From contig NZ_FPCJ01000001.1 in NCBI RefSeq assembly GCF_900116565.1, positions 1,462,464-1,526,463 of the forward strand: DNA of 64,000 nucleotides. Reading direction: 5' to 3'. The notes beneath the pieces are model-generated. The model saw nothing but the letters and a program-made list of their open reading frames with translations. It made no database searches and was not told where the DNA came from. Positions 18,701-27,922 of the stretch are shown here, piece by piece. Source of the stretch: Thermoflavifilum thermophilum. Its GTDB lineage: Bacteria > Bacteroidota > Bacteroidia > Chitinophagales > Chitinophagaceae. The translations under genes and the position numbers were made by a program. Position 1 is the first letter of the stretch. Every line of letters starts with the position of its first letter.

Positions 18701-19956
18701 TAGAGCGGATTGTATTCAACCTGCTATCCAATGCATTTAAATTTACACCTGCAGGAGGCACCGTAGCCCTTCGGATGGAACACAGGATGCGTGCCGATGA
18801 AACAGGAAATGAACGGCCTTATTTTCTGCTGAGCGTGATTGACTCGGGCATTGGCATACCTGAAGAAAAGCAGCCTTATATTTTCGAACGTTTTTTTCAG
18901 CACGATGCGCCCCCGGAAATCATGAATCAAGGCAGTGGTATAGGTCTGTCCATTACCCGGGAATTTGTGCGGATGCATGGAGGGGAAATCACGGTAAGCA
19001 GTACACCGGGGCAGGGATCCCGGTTTGATGTATGGCTGCCCGTGCGATCAGTTCCGGCGGAAGCTGCATCTGCAGGTTGGCAGATTACCCATGTCCCCGC
19101 TCCGAAATTGCCTGCCGCAACCTCCGAATCGCCATCCGGCGGGCATAAACCTGCGATTTTGCTTGTGGAAGACAATGAAGATTTCCGGTTTTACCTGAAA
19201 GATAACCTGCAGCTGCACTACCGCATTCTGGAGGCGGCCGATGGCCAGACTGCCTGGGAAACAGCTTTGCATGAGCAGCCTGCCTTGATTGTCAGTGATG
19301 TGATGATGCCGGGTATGGATGGCATTGCACTGGCCAAAAAGCTAAAGGCCGATCCAAGGACTGCAGCCATTCCCCTGATTCTACTCACCGCTCGAGCAGG
19401 TGATGAACAGCAAATTGAAGGCCTGGAAGCCGGCGCCAATGATTATCTGGTAAAACCATTTAATTTCGAAATCCTCCAAACTCGTATTCGCAATTTGTTG
19501 CGGGAAAAGCGTCGCTTGCAGAAACTTCACCCGCCAGCCGTGGATCTCACCCCACCCATGGTCCAACTTCCCGCAGAAGATGAAGAGTTCCTCGACAGGG
19601 CCCGAAAAGTGGTTGAAAAATATTTGCAGGATCCCGAGTTTTCAGTTGCAAAATTCAGCCAGGAACTCTACATGAGCCGGGCCGCTTTGTACAAGAAAAT
19701 TGTAGCCCTGACCGGAAAATCTCCGCTGGAGTTTATTCGCAGAATTCGGCTGGAACGCGCCAGGCAACTGCTTGCCCATTCCCGGATGACGGTGGCTGAA
19801 GTGGCGTATAGTGTAGGATTCAACAATCCCAAATATTTTACCCGTTATTTTAAGGAAGCCTTTCATATCCTTCCTTCTGAATATCAGCAACAAATGCGCA
19901 CACAACCCGCACCGCTGTCTGAAAGCACCCCCACCGGAAATCAAATGATACCGTGA
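15727..19956 (+). CDS. Hybrid two-component system regulator (HTCS)
   Basis: A 1409-residue one-protein two-component system. After a signal peptide come repeated two-component propeller blades (MWIGTMSGLNRYDG, IWIGTDHGGINI, LWIGTYYGGLDCFDG and many more, about residues 30-690) and a Y_Y_Y domain (about 740-830) in the periplasm. A transmembrane helix near 840-862 follows. The cytoplasmic part holds a HisKA domain with the phospho-acceptor in FFTNVSHEFRTPLTLI, an HATPase domain, a receiver with VSDVMMPGMDG, and a C-terminal AraC-type HTH (SVAKFSQELYMSRAALYKKI to NNPKYFTRYFKE). HTCS proteins bind oligosaccharides and activate adjacent glycan loci, so this one probably controls the GH31-SusCD genes that follow on the same strand. 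Confidence 0.97.
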   Translation: MQSFSLMPRMLLFRIGLCCVLLGGSFAAPAQLTRLSFSRVDMDAGLSHNQVNCFWKDDQGFMWIGTMSGLNRYDGYHFTVFRHQVNDTTSLSDNYITNIYPLPDQRLWINTRNGADIYDPRTERFRRDYLQYLHELGLPAGTISQIVRDQQRRYWFLYDPAYAPAEGNLYCYDSQSHKSRLVWGKKQAQSGFLSDSITSMAMDWAGNIWVIDWQGRIGQVNAQTLQLTRHLDIFSGTAPHPGNYGLFVDRSGGLWAYLTQDAAGVFYYQPVNRQFIHFSKSNPRYPLNNDIVYGIIQDRKGNIWIGTDHGGINIIHLPGYEISYILNQPDDDKSLSQNSVYALFRDSSCIIWVGTYKKGFCYYNERFDRFPLYKHWFAHPAELGYDDVNRFVEDAKGNLWIGSNGGGLIYFDRKQNLFRQYIHRPHDPHSLSNNVIVSLCLDQQGKLWIGTYYGGLDCFDGHRFVHYRHRDGDPYSLAGDKVWDILQDRQGRLWIGTLGQGLDRLDVRTGHFIHYPLSDPASTAMKYISVLLQDRQGRLWIGTAGGVDVMDPDNGRILAHYGYQEGNPLSLSNDNVIALCEDSRGWMWIGTREGLNLLDPHTGHIRHFYQKDGLPDNAILTILEDPSHQLWMGTPNGLCNLQVSRQAGKWQFHFRNFDELDGLQGREFNEKAAYRLREGLLAFGGPNGFNLFDPAHIQISHETPPIVLTNLQIFNHDVGVGEKIKGHVILKQALTQTRSLVLPYNANDFSIEFAALGYSPSIRNMYAYKLEGFNQDWIYTNGSQRKAVYTNLNPGHYVLHVIAANNDGVWDTRGTTLEITILPPFWRTPWAYFLYAAFVIGCLWLARKILLDRARMHFQLQQQQLEAQRMHELDMMKIRFFTNVSHEFRTPLTLILTPLERLLKQDAYPELQKQLHLIYRNARRLMLLVNQLLDFRKLETQSIPLHLSEGDVVAYVRELAMSFMDIADRKQIAFTIETNLSSLLMAFDADKLERIVFNLLSNAFKFTPAGGTVALRMEHRMRADETGNERPYFLLSVIDSGIGIPEEKQPYIFERFFQHDAPPEIMNQGSGIGLSITREFVRMHGGEITVSSTPGQGSRFDVWLPVRSVPAEAASAGWQITHVPAPKLPAATSESPSGGHKPAILLVEDNEDFRFYLKDNLQLHYRILEAADGQTAWETALHEQPALIVSDVMMPGMDGIALAKKLKADPRTAAIPLILLTARAGDEQQIEGLEAGANDYLVKPFNFEILQTRIRNLLREKRRLQKLHPPAVDLTPPMVQLPAEDEEFLDRARKVVEKYLQDPEFSVAKFSQELYMSRAALYKKIVALTGKSPLEFIRRIRLERARQLLAHSRMTVAEVAYSVGFNNPKYFTRYFKEAFHILPSEYQQQMRTQPAPLSESTPTGNQMIP

Positions 19957-20067
19957 ATAAAGACAAATCATACCCCGGGTCGAAACAAATCATAGCCTGT
20001 TTGTAACGAAATGAGTCCCGGCTTTCCGTGGCTGTGCAGCTATTTTTGGCCTGGCAAAAGTTAACAG

Positions 20068-22983
20068 ATGCACAGCCGGAACAGGTACTCCTTGGTATGG
20101 ACATTTATGTGGGTAATGGGTTTTGCCCTGAGCAGCTGTGCCCAGCAACAGGGCACATCGGGTATGACCTACTACCCGCTTACTCATGGCGTGGAAATTC
20201 ATTTGCAAGATTCCCGTTTTACCACACGCGTTATACGTGTAGAAGCAGTTTCTCCTACCATTATCCATGTGCAGGCTTCGACTGAAGATACGCTCGATGT
20301 TTTTCCTTCCCTGATGGTGGTGTCACAGCCGTCGGCTGCATTTCGCTGTCAGGTGCAGGCACGCCCGCCTCTGGTTATTTTTTCCACAGATTCCCTGCAG
20401 GTACAGATTCATACGGATAAGGATCAGATCCGATTCTTAGATGCCGAAGGTCAGTTGTTGCTGGAAGAAAAAGCCTATACAGGCCGGCAATTCAAACCGG
20501 TAACTGTTGGCGGGAAGCCGCTTTATCAGGTAAGCCAGGTTTTTGTGGATACAGCCCGGGATGCCTGGTATGGCCTGGGAGAAAACCAGCTGGGTTTGAC
20601 AAATATCAAGGGACAAATCATTGAGCTGGCACAGCATAATACCGAAGCCTTTGTCCCCTTCGCCTGGAATACCCATCATAGCGGTTTGCTCTGGGACAAC
20701 AACGGTATCAGCCTGTTTTCACCCGAAGCCTGTACCGGCTACAGTGAACTGAATGGCCTGGAGTTGCGCAATGCGGATGGGCAGCCGGGTGCGCTGACAG
20801 CCACTTATGAGCAGGATTTCCGTCGCACGGGCGATCCTATCGTCCGGCAGGAAAATCATATTGCCTATACTTACCTACCCGATCTGAAACATTTACCCCC
20901 TGCGTTTACCCTGAACCCCTATGCCCAGGTTACCTGGGAGGGAACCATTCGTTCACCCTATACCGGCGAGCATACATTTTTGTTTACCGTTGGGGGATAT
21001 CTGAAGGTGTGGTGGAATGGAAAGCTACTGGTTGACCGGTGGCGCCAAAGCTGGAACCCGGCCTCTGTGCTGATGCCAGTGCACATGAGGGCCGGTGAAG
21101 CATATCCTATTAAGATTCAATGGCGTCCCGATGGCAGTGAGTCGTTTTTCTCCGTCAAATGGCATCGCCCCATTTCTGAAGCCGAGCGGCAGCGGCTACG
21201 CTTTGCTTCCGAAGCTGCCCGGAATATTGACTATTATTTTGTGTACGGAGCCAACCCGGATAGCCTCATCACCGGATATCGGTATCTCACCGGTAGCGCT
21301 CCTTTGTTTCCCCGGTGGGCCTATGGTTTCTGGCAAAGCCGGGAACACTATGCCTCGCAGCAGGAAATCCTAGACATGGTGGCGCGCTTCCGCCAGCAGC
21401 ATGTGCCGCTGGATAATATTGTGCAAGACTGGTTTTATTGGAAAAAAGATCAGTGGGGCAGCCAGCAATTCGATCCGGCGCGTTATCCCGATCCACGGGG
21501 TATGATCGACACGCTTCACAACCGGTATCATGTGCATTTTATGATTTCGGTATGGCCGAAATTTTATGAAACAGCCAGTACTTTCCGGTCGTTTTGGGAC
21601 AGCGGGTGGCTGTACCGGCAGAATATCTGGGATCAGCAAAAAGATTGGGTAGGATATGTTTCTACCTTTTATGATGCTTTCAATGGCCGGGTACGCAAGG
21701 CATTCTGGAATCTGGTAGATGAACGGTTGTTTAAACTGGGCGTGGATGCCTGGTGGCTCGATGCTTCCGAACCCGATATTTTGTCCAATGCTACCATCGG
21801 CAAGCGGAAAGCTTTGATGAACCCGACGGCTGCCGGTCCGGCGGATGAGGTATTCAATGCTTATCCATTGGTAAATGAACAGGCCTTTTACGAAGGTCAA
21901 CGGCAGGTGGCGCCCGATCAGCGGGTTTTCATCCTAACCCGTTCGGCCTGGGGTGGAAGTCAGCGCTATGCAGCAGCCACCTGGAGCGGAGATATTGGAG
22001 CTACCTGGGCCGATATGAAAAATCAGATAGCCACCGGTGTCAGCTTTTCCATGTCGGGCATTCCCTATTGGACCATGGATATTGGCGGATTTGCAACTGA
22101 AAGTCGTTTCCAGCACCCTGATACTGCGGCTCAGCACGAATGGCAGGAACTCATGACCCGATGGTATCAGTTTGGTGCCTTCTGTCCGCTGTTCCGGGCG
22201 CATGGGCAGGCCCCTTATCGGGAAATCTTTACTATCGCTGCTCCAGGCACAGACACATACAACGCCATTTTGTTTACCGACAGGCTCCGCTATCGTCTGT
22301 TACCTTACATCTATTCCCTTGCAGGAGAAGTGTATTTGCATCATTCCACCCTGATGCGGGGATTGGCAATGGATTTTCCGGATGATTCCACCGCCTGTGA
22401 GCTCACGGATGCATATCTGTTTGGCCCGGCGTTGCTGGTCAACCCGGTTTATACCTATCAGGCAAGAAGCCGAAATGTGTATCTGCCGGCACATACGGGT
22501 TGGTATGACCTCTATAGCGGCAAATACTTTACAGGAGGCCAGACCATCCAGGCCGGGGCTCCCTACGACCATATTCCGGTATTTGTGAAAGCAGGAAGCA
22601 TTCTGCCTCTGGGACCGGCAGTGGAATACACCGATCAAAAGCCTGCCGACACAATTGTGTTGCAGGTATATACCGGTGCGGATGCACAATTTACCCTGTA
22701 TGAAGACGATGGGAGAAGCTATGCTTATGAGAAGGGAGCTTACAGCCTGATTCCCATCCGCTATGATGATCAGCACCAGCGCCTCACCATCGGGCAGCGG
22801 GAAGGCAGTTTTGCCGGGATGTTGCAAAAGCGGGTGTTTATCATCCGATGGATAAACCAGGCGCATACCTGGAAGTTTGACCTGTATGGACATGAAGGTG
22901 ATCAACTCGTGGAGTATGACGGTCGGGCCATCCAACTACAAATGCCCCGAAACTTCCATTTACCTCAATCAGCATCCTCATAA
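20068..22983 (+). CDS. GH31 glycosidase with PA14 domain, likely alpha-xylosidase
   Basis: A 971-residue lipoprotein-like GH31 (signal ends GFALSSCAQQ). Order: N-terminal beta-sandwich, an inserted PA14 domain (about 285-385, TWEGTIRSPYTGEHTFLFTVGGYLKVWWNGKLLVD-type core), the catalytic barrel with the nucleophile Asp in WWLDASEPD (about 565) and the acid/base Asp in WSGDIGATW (about 640), then C-terminal beta-domains. PA14-bearing GH31 enzymes such as BoGH31A and CjXyl31A are alpha-xylosidases acting on xyloglucan oligosaccharides. That assignment here is by architecture and by the neighbouring GH9, SusC/D and surface-binding genes. Confidence 0.92.
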   Translation: MHSRNRYSLVWTFMWVMGFALSSCAQQQGTSGMTYYPLTHGVEIHLQDSRFTTRVIRVEAVSPTIIHVQASTEDTLDVFPSLMVVSQPSAAFRCQVQARPPLVIFSTDSLQVQIHTDKDQIRFLDAEGQLLLEEKAYTGRQFKPVTVGGKPLYQVSQVFVDTARDAWYGLGENQLGLTNIKGQIIELAQHNTEAFVPFAWNTHHSGLLWDNNGISLFSPEACTGYSELNGLELRNADGQPGALTATYEQDFRRTGDPIVRQENHIAYTYLPDLKHLPPAFTLNPYAQVTWEGTIRSPYTGEHTFLFTVGGYLKVWWNGKLLVDRWRQSWNPASVLMPVHMRAGEAYPIKIQWRPDGSESFFSVKWHRPISEAERQRLRFASEAARNIDYYFVYGANPDSLITGYRYLTGSAPLFPRWAYGFWQSREHYASQQEILDMVARFRQQHVPLDNIVQDWFYWKKDQWGSQQFDPARYPDPRGMIDTLHNRYHVHFMISVWPKFYETASTFRSFWDSGWLYRQNIWDQQKDWVGYVSTFYDAFNGRVRKAFWNLVDERLFKLGVDAWWLDASEPDILSNATIGKRKALMNPTAAGPADEVFNAYPLVNEQAFYEGQRQVAPDQRVFILTRSAWGGSQRYAAATWSGDIGATWADMKNQIATGVSFSMSGIPYWTMDIGGFATESRFQHPDTAAQHEWQELMTRWYQFGAFCPLFRAHGQAPYREIFTIAAPGTDTYNAILFTDRLRYRLLPYIYSLAGEVYLHHSTLMRGLAMDFPDDSTACELTDAYLFGPALLVNPVYTYQARSRNVYLPAHTGWYDLYSGKYFTGGQTIQAGAPYDHIPVFVKAGSILPLGPAVEYTDQKPADTIVLQVYTGADAQFTLYEDDGRSYAYEKGAYSLIPIRYDDQHQRLTIGQREGSFAGMLQKRVFIIRWINQAHTWKFDLYGHEGDQLVEYDGRAIQLQMPRNFHLPQSASS

Positions 22984-23018
22984 TCAATCACCATTTTTTC
23001 ACTTAAAAACGCCTTGTT

Positions 23019-26000
23019 ATGCCACACCAGATGTACGATTTACACAACAACCCCTTGCAGGTAGGTCGATTTCGGAGTCCTGCCTTTGCCATACCCATGC
23101 TTGCCATGGCTATAGGCCTTTTGTTGCTGGGGGGATTTTTCTTTCCTGTTTCTGCCCAGCAGGCAGCTCATCAGATAAGCGGACAGGTCAGAGATGCGGA
23201 GAATGGTGAGCCCCTGGCGGGTGTTACGATTCGGGTTAAAGGAACGGTCGTAGGAACGATCAGTGATGCCCAGGGTCAATTTGTAATTCACGCCAGCCCG
23301 GGTGATACCCTGTTGTTTACTTTTCTCGGATACAGCCCCCGGCAGGTTGTTTTAACCGGGCAAAGCAGCCTGGCCGTGCGTCTCACAAAAAGTTTTAGTC
23401 AGCTTGATCAAGTGGTGGTTGTGGGTTATGGGCAAATGAAGAAAAGCGACTTGAGCAGCTCGCAGGTTACCGTGAGCAGTGACGAAATTGATCGTACCAT
23501 CAACACCACATTCGATCAGGCCTTGCAAGGAAGAGCAGCAGGGGTGTATGTATCCTCGCCCAGCGGACAGCCCGGTGCAGCTCCATCCGTGATTATTCGC
23601 GGACTGGCTACCCTCACCCAAAATGCTCAGCCCCTCTACGTGATTGATGGGGTGCAGATCAGGCCTGGAAATCCGGCCGACGATCCTTACAACCATCCCA
23701 CGGGTTTTTCCAACCTGCTTTCTACCATCAATCCAGATGATATTGAATCGATCAATATTCTGGAAGGGCCATCGGCTACGGCTATTTATGGGGCTGCCGG
23801 CGGAAACGGCGTGGTGATTATCACCACCAAATCGGGCAGGGCCGGCCAGTCAAAAATTTCCGTAAGCACCCTGTTTACCGTGCAGGATAAGCCTAAACAC
23901 ATTCCGGTGATGAGCTTGCCGCAGTATGCTTCGTTCCGGAATGCGATGGATAGCGCCGGAGGGTTGCCCACCCAGCCCGAGTTCTACGATCCTTCCATCC
24001 TGGGACCCGGTACTGACTGGCAAAATGCCCTGTATCGGCGCACCCTGCTGCAAAAACACCAGTTTTCCATCAGCGGAGGAACCGAACGAACTACGCATTA
24101 CCTGTCTGGTGAATACTTTGATCAGCAAGGCATCGCCCCCGGTTCGGGCTTTACCCGTTACACCCTGCGCCTGAACCTGGATAACCAAACCACCAAGTGG
24201 CTGAAAGTGGGCACCCACATGAATGTGGCTTATACCAAAGAGCGGGTTAACACCACCAATGGGGGCATCATTATGTTGGCCCTGCAGCAGAACCCGAGCG
24301 TACCGGTGAAGAATCCTGACGGTAGCTGGGGTGGCCCAACCAGCACCCAATTCCAGTTTACGAATCCCGTGATGCTGGCCAGCATTTATAATGATTACAA
24401 CAAACGGGCGGCCATTATTGGCGGCGTATATGCCGATCTGAATCTGGCCAAGGGCCTTACCTTCCACAACGAATTCAACACCAGTATCGAATACTACAAT
24501 TACTACTCTTTCCATCCCGGATATCAGGCAGGCGGATTTATTGTTACCCAGGACAATGCTACTTCCACCCGCACGGCTACCAACAACTATTGGTGGGGAG
24601 TAAACAACCGGCTGCAATATCATCTGGCATTAGGTAAACACGATATTACGCTGATGGCAGCTCATGAAGCGCAGAGCTGGACCTATGAATCCCTATCCGG
24701 TTCGCGGAAAAACTTTCTCACCAACGATGTCCAGGAACTGTCGGCCGGCGATGCCAGTACCCTGTCCAACATCAGCAACAACAGTAACAAGGCTTCCGGA
24801 GCGCAGGAATCCTATTTTGGCCGGATCAACTACATGTACAACGACAAATACATTTTGCAGGCAACCTATCGCGCCGATGGCAATTCCAATTTTGGTCCCA
24901 ACTACCGTTGGGGTTACTTCCCTTCCGTTTCGGTGGCCTGGCGGATTTCCAAAGAACCTTTCATGCAGTCGCTGCGTGCCATCAACGACCTGAAGCTCAG
25001 GCTGGAATGGGGTGAATCGGGGAATGCCGGCGGCGGAGGCGTATATGCTGCCCTGCAGGCTGTTCCCACTCCCTGGGGCAATGGATTTTTGCTCGTGAAA
25101 TTCCCCAATCCCAACCTGAAATGGGAAACGGATAAAACCCTCAATGCCGGCTTCGATCTGTATATGTTCAACAGCCGGTTGGAAGTCGTGGCCGATGCCT
25201 ATATCAAGAAAAGCACCAACCTGATTACGGTGAATACTTATCCCTTTACACTCGGAGGCGATATCGCCTATTCTCCCGGCTATATCCAGTGGCCTACCGT
25301 GAATGCCGGAAGTATGGAGAACAAGGGTATCGACCTGACTGTAAACTCCGTCAACATCGATCAACGTGATTTCAGCTGGCGAACCGGACTGACTTTTTCC
25401 CTCGACCGGAATAAAATCACATCCTTGATGAATACCATCAATCCGGTTTGGGCCGCTACTCAAGTGGAATTCATTTCCAAAGTAGGCCAACCCGCCAGCA
25501 TGATTACGGGATACATTGCCGAAGGGCTGTTTCAAGATTACAAAGATATTGCTACGCATGCCATTCAGACCTCTAACCGTCAGCTCACCATCAATCCTGC
25601 AACAGGCAGCTGGCCCGGCGATATCAAATTCAAGGATATCAACGGCGATGGATATATTGACCAGAACGACCGGATCATCATTGGCAACCCCTGGCCCAAA
25701 TTCACCTTCGGATTCAACAATAGCTTTTCTTACAAAAATTTTGACCTGAATATTTTCATGCAGGGATCGGTGGGGAACGATATCCTCGACTATCCCCGGT
25801 ATTTGTTGAGTATTCCCGGCAACAGCGGTGTGTATGGCAACTATCTGGCAGAAGTAGCCCATTTTGCCCGCCCCAGCAGCTACAGCGCCGCTGATAGCAA
25901 TTCGGTGTATCTGCTGAATCCAGGATATAACATTCCCCGTGTAGCTCCCGGTGATCCCAATGGGAATAACCGCATGAGCAACTGGTTTGTGGAAAACGGT

Positions 26001-26246
26001 TCTTACCTCCGGGTAAAGAATGTAACCTTATCGTATAACTTCCCTAAGAAATGGATTTCCCATTTGTACATGACCGGGTTGCGGGCTTCCGTGAGTGTGC
26101 AAAACCTGCTTACCATCACGGGTTACAAAGGGTATGACCCCGAAGTGGGCATGGTAAACTATGGCGGAACCCTGATGGTGGGTGTGGATACCGGGCGCTA
26201 CCCCTCCGTGCGCATGTATTCCGTGAGCCTGACAGCTGATTTTTAA
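23019..26246 (+). CDS. SusC-like TonB-dependent outer-membrane transporter
   Basis: A 1075-residue SusC/RagA-family protein. It has a hydrophobic export signal (LAMAIGLLLLGGFFFPVSAQQ), a CarboxypepD_reg-like domain (ISGQVRDAENGEPLAGVTIRVKG), the TonB-box region DQVVVVGYGQMKKSDLS, a plug domain (RAAGVYVSSPSGQPGAAPSVIIRG), and a long beta-barrel ending in the SVSLTADF C-terminus. There is no STN domain, consistent with control by the upstream HTCS and not by an ECF/FecR pair. It imports oligosaccharides with the SusD protein encoded next. Confidence 0.97.
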   Translation: MPHQMYDLHNNPLQVGRFRSPAFAIPMLAMAIGLLLLGGFFFPVSAQQAAHQISGQVRDAENGEPLAGVTIRVKGTVVGTISDAQGQFVIHASPGDTLLFTFLGYSPRQVVLTGQSSLAVRLTKSFSQLDQVVVVGYGQMKKSDLSSSQVTVSSDEIDRTINTTFDQALQGRAAGVYVSSPSGQPGAAPSVIIRGLATLTQNAQPLYVIDGVQIRPGNPADDPYNHPTGFSNLLSTINPDDIESINILEGPSATAIYGAAGGNGVVIITTKSGRAGQSKISVSTLFTVQDKPKHIPVMSLPQYASFRNAMDSAGGLPTQPEFYDPSILGPGTDWQNALYRRTLLQKHQFSISGGTERTTHYLSGEYFDQQGIAPGSGFTRYTLRLNLDNQTTKWLKVGTHMNVAYTKERVNTTNGGIIMLALQQNPSVPVKNPDGSWGGPTSTQFQFTNPVMLASIYNDYNKRAAIIGGVYADLNLAKGLTFHNEFNTSIEYYNYYSFHPGYQAGGFIVTQDNATSTRTATNNYWWGVNNRLQYHLALGKHDITLMAAHEAQSWTYESLSGSRKNFLTNDVQELSAGDASTLSNISNNSNKASGAQESYFGRINYMYNDKYILQATYRADGNSNFGPNYRWGYFPSVSVAWRISKEPFMQSLRAINDLKLRLEWGESGNAGGGGVYAALQAVPTPWGNGFLLVKFPNPNLKWETDKTLNAGFDLYMFNSRLEVVADAYIKKSTNLITVNTYPFTLGGDIAYSPGYIQWPTVNAGSMENKGIDLTVNSVNIDQRDFSWRTGLTFSLDRNKITSLMNTINPVWAATQVEFISKVGQPASMITGYIAEGLFQDYKDIATHAIQTSNRQLTINPATGSWPGDIKFKDINGDGYIDQNDRIIIGNPWPKFTFGFNNSFSYKNFDLNIFMQGSVGNDILDYPRYLLSIPGNSGVYGNYLAEVAHFARPSSYSAADSNSVYLLNPGYNIPRVAPGDPNGNNRMSNWFVENGSYLRVKNVTLSYNFPKKWISHLYMTGLRASVSVQNLLTITGYKGYDPEVGMVNYGGTLMVGVDTGRYPSVRMYSVSLTADF

Positions 26247-26272
26247 TGGTTTCACCTGAAAATATTCCAAAC

Positions 26273-27901
26273 ATGAAAAAGATATTTCATCTGCTTTCGA
26301 GCATCATCCTGATAGCTGTGCTGAGCGCCAGCTGCAAAAAAAGTTTTTTGGACCGGCCCCCGATTGACCAGCTAACCACGGGTAATTTTTACAACAACGA
26401 CGACGAAGTACTGGCCGCCACAACGGCTTTGTACAATATCGTATGGTTTGACTACAATGACAAAGCCTTCCTGGCCTTTGGAGAGGCCCGTGGCGGCAAC
26501 CTGCAGTCGAATGACCGTACACCTTATATCCAGTTTGCCGTATCGGCCACCGATCAGAGTACCCTGTTGCCAGGTTATAAATCGTTTTACAAAATCATTT
26601 CCCAGAGCAATTTGATCATGCAAAACGTTTATAACAGCAAGGGCAATATATCAGAGGCAGTTCGTAACGAGGCCCTGGGTGAATGTCATTTTATGCGGGG
26701 ACTGGCTTATTATTATCTGGTGAGCAACTGGGGCGCCGTGCCCATTATTTACGATAACCTTGCCCAGCTCAACGACAGCGTGCACCGCAACACCATTGAA
26801 AGCGTATGGCAATTCATCATCCGCGATTTTCAATATGCTGTTAAGTACCTGCCTTATCAGGCAGCAGGCCAGGGGCGCATCACCAAATGGTCGGCCGAGG
26901 GCATGCTGGCCAAAATGTATTTAACCCTGGCCGGATATGGCCGCACGGAAGGTAACCGGAATCAAACCTACCTGGACAGTGCAAAAATCCTGGCTGGCGA
27001 TGTGATTCACAACAGCGGTATGACGCTCTTCCCCAGCTATTATGGCCTGTTTGTCAGTGCCAATAACAACAGTGCACACAACAACCCTGAAAGCCTGTTT
27101 TCGCTGGAATGGATGCCATTCAGCCAGCCCTGGGGTGTCAACAACTCATTCCAGGCCTATGTGGCTTTTGAACCCAAGCTCACCGAAACCGGCGATGGCT
27201 GGGGAGCAGCACAGGGTGTATCGGCCGACGTAGTGCGCTATTACATGGCTCATCCCGAAGATTCCCTGCGTCGCAAAGCCACCTGCATGTTTGATGGTGA
27301 TTATTATCCAGACCTGGAAACCGACAATGGAGGCCTTCATTACACCGTCACCAGCATTTCGAACATCAAAAAATATGTGATTGGCTCACCCAAAGACAAT
27401 AATGGCAATGGTGCATTCATGGCGGCTTATATTAATACTTACATGCTCCGATTGGCCGAAGTGTATTTAATTTATGCGGAAGCCATCCTGGGCAATAATG
27501 CTTCCACTTCCGATCCCGAGGCATTGAAATATTTCAATGCGGTACGCCAACGTGCAGGTTTGTCGCCCAAATCTGTGATTACATTCGATGATATCTTTCA
27601 GGAAAAACGGGCTGAAACCATCATGGAAGGTGAGGCCTGGTATGATATCCTGCGCTGGTATTATTTCGCTCCGCAAAAAGCTATGGCTTATGTCGCCAAT
27701 CAGGATAGGGGCTCCTATACGATACAATATATTTCAGGTACCAGCAATCCCCGGCAATATAACGTGACGTATTCGCCGGCGCATTATTCATTTGATGCGA
27801 GTACGGTGTATTTGCCTTATCCCGAGCAGGAGCTCATCAATGCACCGAGCCTGAACGATCCGCCGGTACCTTTTGATTTCAGCAAACTACCCAATTATTA
27901 A
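26273..27901 (+). CDS. SusD-like surface glycan-binding protein
   Basis: A 542-residue RagB/SusD lipoprotein: the signal MKKIFHLLSSIILIAVLSASC ends at the lipidated Cys. The TPR-like helices and the SusD C-terminal block (VRQRAGLSPKSVITFDDIFQEKRAETIMEGEAWYDILRW) are typical. An in-frame ATG at 26246 overlaps the susC stop codon, but ATG 26273 starts the proper signal peptide. It forms the lid over the SusC barrel at the cell surface. Confidence 0.96.
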   Translation: MKKIFHLLSSIILIAVLSASCKKSFLDRPPIDQLTTGNFYNNDDEVLAATTALYNIVWFDYNDKAFLAFGEARGGNLQSNDRTPYIQFAVSATDQSTLLPGYKSFYKIISQSNLIMQNVYNSKGNISEAVRNEALGECHFMRGLAYYYLVSNWGAVPIIYDNLAQLNDSVHRNTIESVWQFIIRDFQYAVKYLPYQAAGQGRITKWSAEGMLAKMYLTLAGYGRTEGNRNQTYLDSAKILAGDVIHNSGMTLFPSYYGLFVSANNNSAHNNPESLFSLEWMPFSQPWGVNNSFQAYVAFEPKLTETGDGWGAAQGVSADVVRYYMAHPEDSLRRKATCMFDGDYYPDLETDNGGLHYTVTSISNIKKYVIGSPKDNNGNGAFMAAYINTYMLRLAEVYLIYAEAILGNNASTSDPEALKYFNAVRQRAGLSPKSVITFDDIFQEKRAETIMEGEAWYDILRWYYFAPQKAMAYVANQDRGSYTIQYISGTSNPRQYNVTYSPAHYSFDASTVYLPYPEQELINAPSLNDPPVPFDFSKLPNY

Positions 27902-27922
27902 TCACCTGAAAAATGTACGATT

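Noticed and set aside
23850..25862. Long minus-strand frames inside susC
   Set aside because: Antisense frames kept open by codon bias; the plus strand encodes an unmistakable SusC.
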